In this document: in pieces, positions 62,491 to 64,000 of the stretch
Position numbering within the stretch: position 1 is the first letter of the stretch
How the letters are laid out: the number at the start of each line of letters is the position of its first letter
Program-made: the position numbers and the translations under genes
Assembly (NCBI GenBank): GCA_030407315.1
Contig: JALQPE010000749.1
Location: forward strand, 1-64,000
Direction of reading: 5' to 3'
From: Asparagopsis taxiformis
Taxonomy: Eukaryota; Rhodophyta; Florideophyceae; Bonnemaisoniales; Bonnemaisoniaceae
Length of the DNA: 64,000 nt
The notes under the pieces: model-generated
Seen by the model: the letters and a program-made list of their open reading frames with translations, nothing else
Told to the model about the DNA's origin: nothing
The model's database searches: none

Positions 62491-62954
62491 CTCACCGGGC
62501 TGAAAACGGACGGACGACATTGGGTTCGTTCCGCTGCGTAGACGTTTAGAATCTTGTTAGAAAAAAGTAAACGAAAGAGAATGACATCTCATCTCTGTCG
62601 CAATATGTTCCATTTTCAAGTTCTCGGGTTCCACACCCATCAAGGCCTGGATCGAACCCTCTTCGATGGATAGGACAAATAGTGGAAGGCTTTTAAGCCT
62701 GTGACCAAGCGGCTATTGATTGGTTGGAGGAAGGAAATTACAGAGGAGAATTTAGCTGAGTACGGTGCTCGCGATAGCTGTTAGGTTAAAGTCAAATATG
62801 TGTTTCGATTATTTTTCGTACGAAAATGTCTTGCAAAAGACGATGCTTTGTCGTTCTCCTGGAGGGAGTCCGTTGCATTGCACTCAATTCGAGAGCATCG
62901 TCATGAAGGAGAGGATTCTTTCTGCTTGTTAGAATCGGTTTAGAGCACATAGCT
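62491..62954. other. Unassigned sequence inside the element
   Basis: No gene or repeat recognised between the minisatellite and the right-hand array. Confidence 0.3.
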
Positions 62955-63510
62955 AATGCATTACTGGCCAGCCCAGAAATTGTAGAATTTCGGGCAGCAA
63001 AAATATTGTAAAAAACCTTGATTTGGGCGGCCGATTGTGCCGTACGGCACACCCCCATTTCAAAAACATGTTCACATGTGCATGTTTTTGAGAATAGCCC
63101 AAATTTTAATTCAAATCAGGGTGTCTAATTTGGCCACAACGGCCCCAGGAACCGACCGCCGCCCCGAGCGGGGTCATCACTGGCTTCTGTAAGCACCAAC
63201 TGTAAGGCTAAATGGCGTCTGACGAAGGGTCAATTTCAGGCTCAATACGCCAGGGACAGGTCTTGGTCCTTGTTCCATCATGGTCCCGCCCCGCTCTCTC
63301 ACGACCAACCTGAAATGGACGTCCGGTGGATGTCCAGCTCGATTGCATTGCTGGCCAGCCCAGAAATTCTAAAATTTCGGGCACAAAAAAATATTGCAAA
63401 AAACATCGATTTGGGCGGTCGATTGTGCCGTACGGCACACCCCCATCTCAAAAACATGTTCACATGTGCATGTTTTTGAGAATAGCCCAAATTTTAATTC
63501 AAATCAGGAC
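62955..63510 (-). repeat. Right-hand, inverted array of the 390-bp repeat
   Basis: On the minus strand a full unit runs from about 63507 to 63123, followed by a partial unit to about 62955. Both carry the same palindromes as the left arrays. The full unit is almost identical to those at 50428 and 51197 although they lie 12 kb away in opposite orientation. Confidence 0.95.
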
Positions 63511-63742
63511 GTCTTCCGGACATAGGGGTGCTCGCGGCCTAGCTCGACAGCTGTAATTGTACCTCATTAAATACTGTTGATGACTGCCTACCGTATACAA
63601 TCTGGGCTGTTGGCGTATTATCCGGTACTTGATTGACCTGACCTGACGTTCATCGCAGACCGTTGTGGTTACCGACACTATACAGCAATCTTTTTGTATC
63701 TCGTGCAACTCAATCGTTCCATCGCTTCCGGGAAAGCTTCAT

Positions 63743-63934
63743 TATGCCGCCGCGTATTGCGAAGAAGCTCCAAAGCCTCCGGGCCTCCAGAAAACCCGGT
63801 CAGCAGCTGCTGTATCGAGTGCCCGACAATCCCGTGCGAAGAAGCGGTCTGGGCCTACCGGCAGCATTGAACCGCGGTCCGGTAGTCGCAAGACGGACCG
63901 GCGCAGAACTGGGATCCGCAGCGAGAAAGTGAGG
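63743..63934 (+). CDS. Hypothetical basic frame near the window edge
   Basis: MPPRIAKKLQSLRASRKPG opens a 63-residue basic frame. A second overlapping frame (63665-63997, Arg/Lys/Ser-rich) stays open almost to the window end and may be the true continuation after a splice or frameshift. No domain recognised; flanks the right end of the putative element. Confidence 0.25.
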
Positions 63935-64000
63935 AAGGAGGAACGGCGCGGAGAGAGATGGGGCTTGACCGAGGCAAGCGTGCTCGCAGGGCAGTGAACA

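Larger units (their letters stand above)
56788..63557. mobile_element. Putative 6.8-kb inverted-repeat-bounded element with MTase-SET gene
   Basis: The left end ACAGCTGTCAAGCTAGGC (56788) and the right end, read on the minus strand, ACAGCTGTCGAGCTAGGC (63557), are inverted copies. Similarity continues inward (CGAGCACCCCT..., TCCGG, CCTGATTTGA.TTAAAATTTG) apart from a 17-base indel, into the 390-bp repeats. Both ends are flanked by AATT, which is either a 4-bp target duplication or part of the inverted repeat. The methyltransferase-SET gene is the only large gene inside. No transposase was recognised. The ParB gene lies just outside the left end, so a larger composite element (about 50150-63557) is also possible. 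Confidence 0.6.

Overview
This window is nuclear DNA from a eukaryote, most probably a red alga of the Chondrus/florideophyte kind. That placement is an inference from long intron-poor genes, two copia elements with half-tRNA primer sites and fused gag-pol, and large NB-ARC/WD40/TIR proteins without leucine-rich repeats; a database search could overturn it. I saw no convincing rRNA or tRNA gene and no CRISPR array.

Layout. 1-2.75 kb: a decayed Ty3/gypsy element on the minus strand, running off the left edge. 4.2-42.6 kb: a cluster of paralogous STAND (NLR-like) genes and the spacers duplicated with them. Copy 1 (4240-8196, plus) is badly broken and lacks its TIR domain. Copy 2 (21844-26264, minus) and copy 3 (31184-35606, minus) are recent duplicates with the order NB-ARC, WD40 propeller(s), C-terminal TIR, each broken by one small deletion. 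Two further relics lie at about 30.6 kb and 42.5 kb. The spacers are homologous blocks hit by transposons: copia A (9220-13923, frameshifted), copia B (15018-19887, intact 1405-residue gag-pol), a solo-LTR-like insertion (38805-39396), and a family of elements starting TTAACATCC. One member of that family (39499-41957) carries an intact tyrosine recombinase gene; four shorter ones look non-autonomous. Empty sites in paralogous blocks confirm several insertions.

42.6-46.4 kb: an older, divergent copia element (minus) inserted in the fourth TIR relic. 46.4-50.1 kb: a gag-like orphan reading frame and two arrays of short palindromes.

50.1-63.6 kb: the most unusual region. Two long intact minus-strand genes lie among about 390-bp repeats packed with palindromes. 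One (52568-56500) joins a ParB-like domain to a PhyH-like 2-oxoglutarate/Fe(II) dioxygenase. The other (58148-61345) joins a prokaryote-type beta-group amino-DNA methyltransferase to a C-terminal SET domain. The repeats are direct on the left and inverted on the right, and matching inverted ends at 56788 and 63557 bound the methyltransferase unit. I read this as a mobile or selfish element carrying its own DNA-methylation and chromatin-modifying genes; no transposase was recognised in it.
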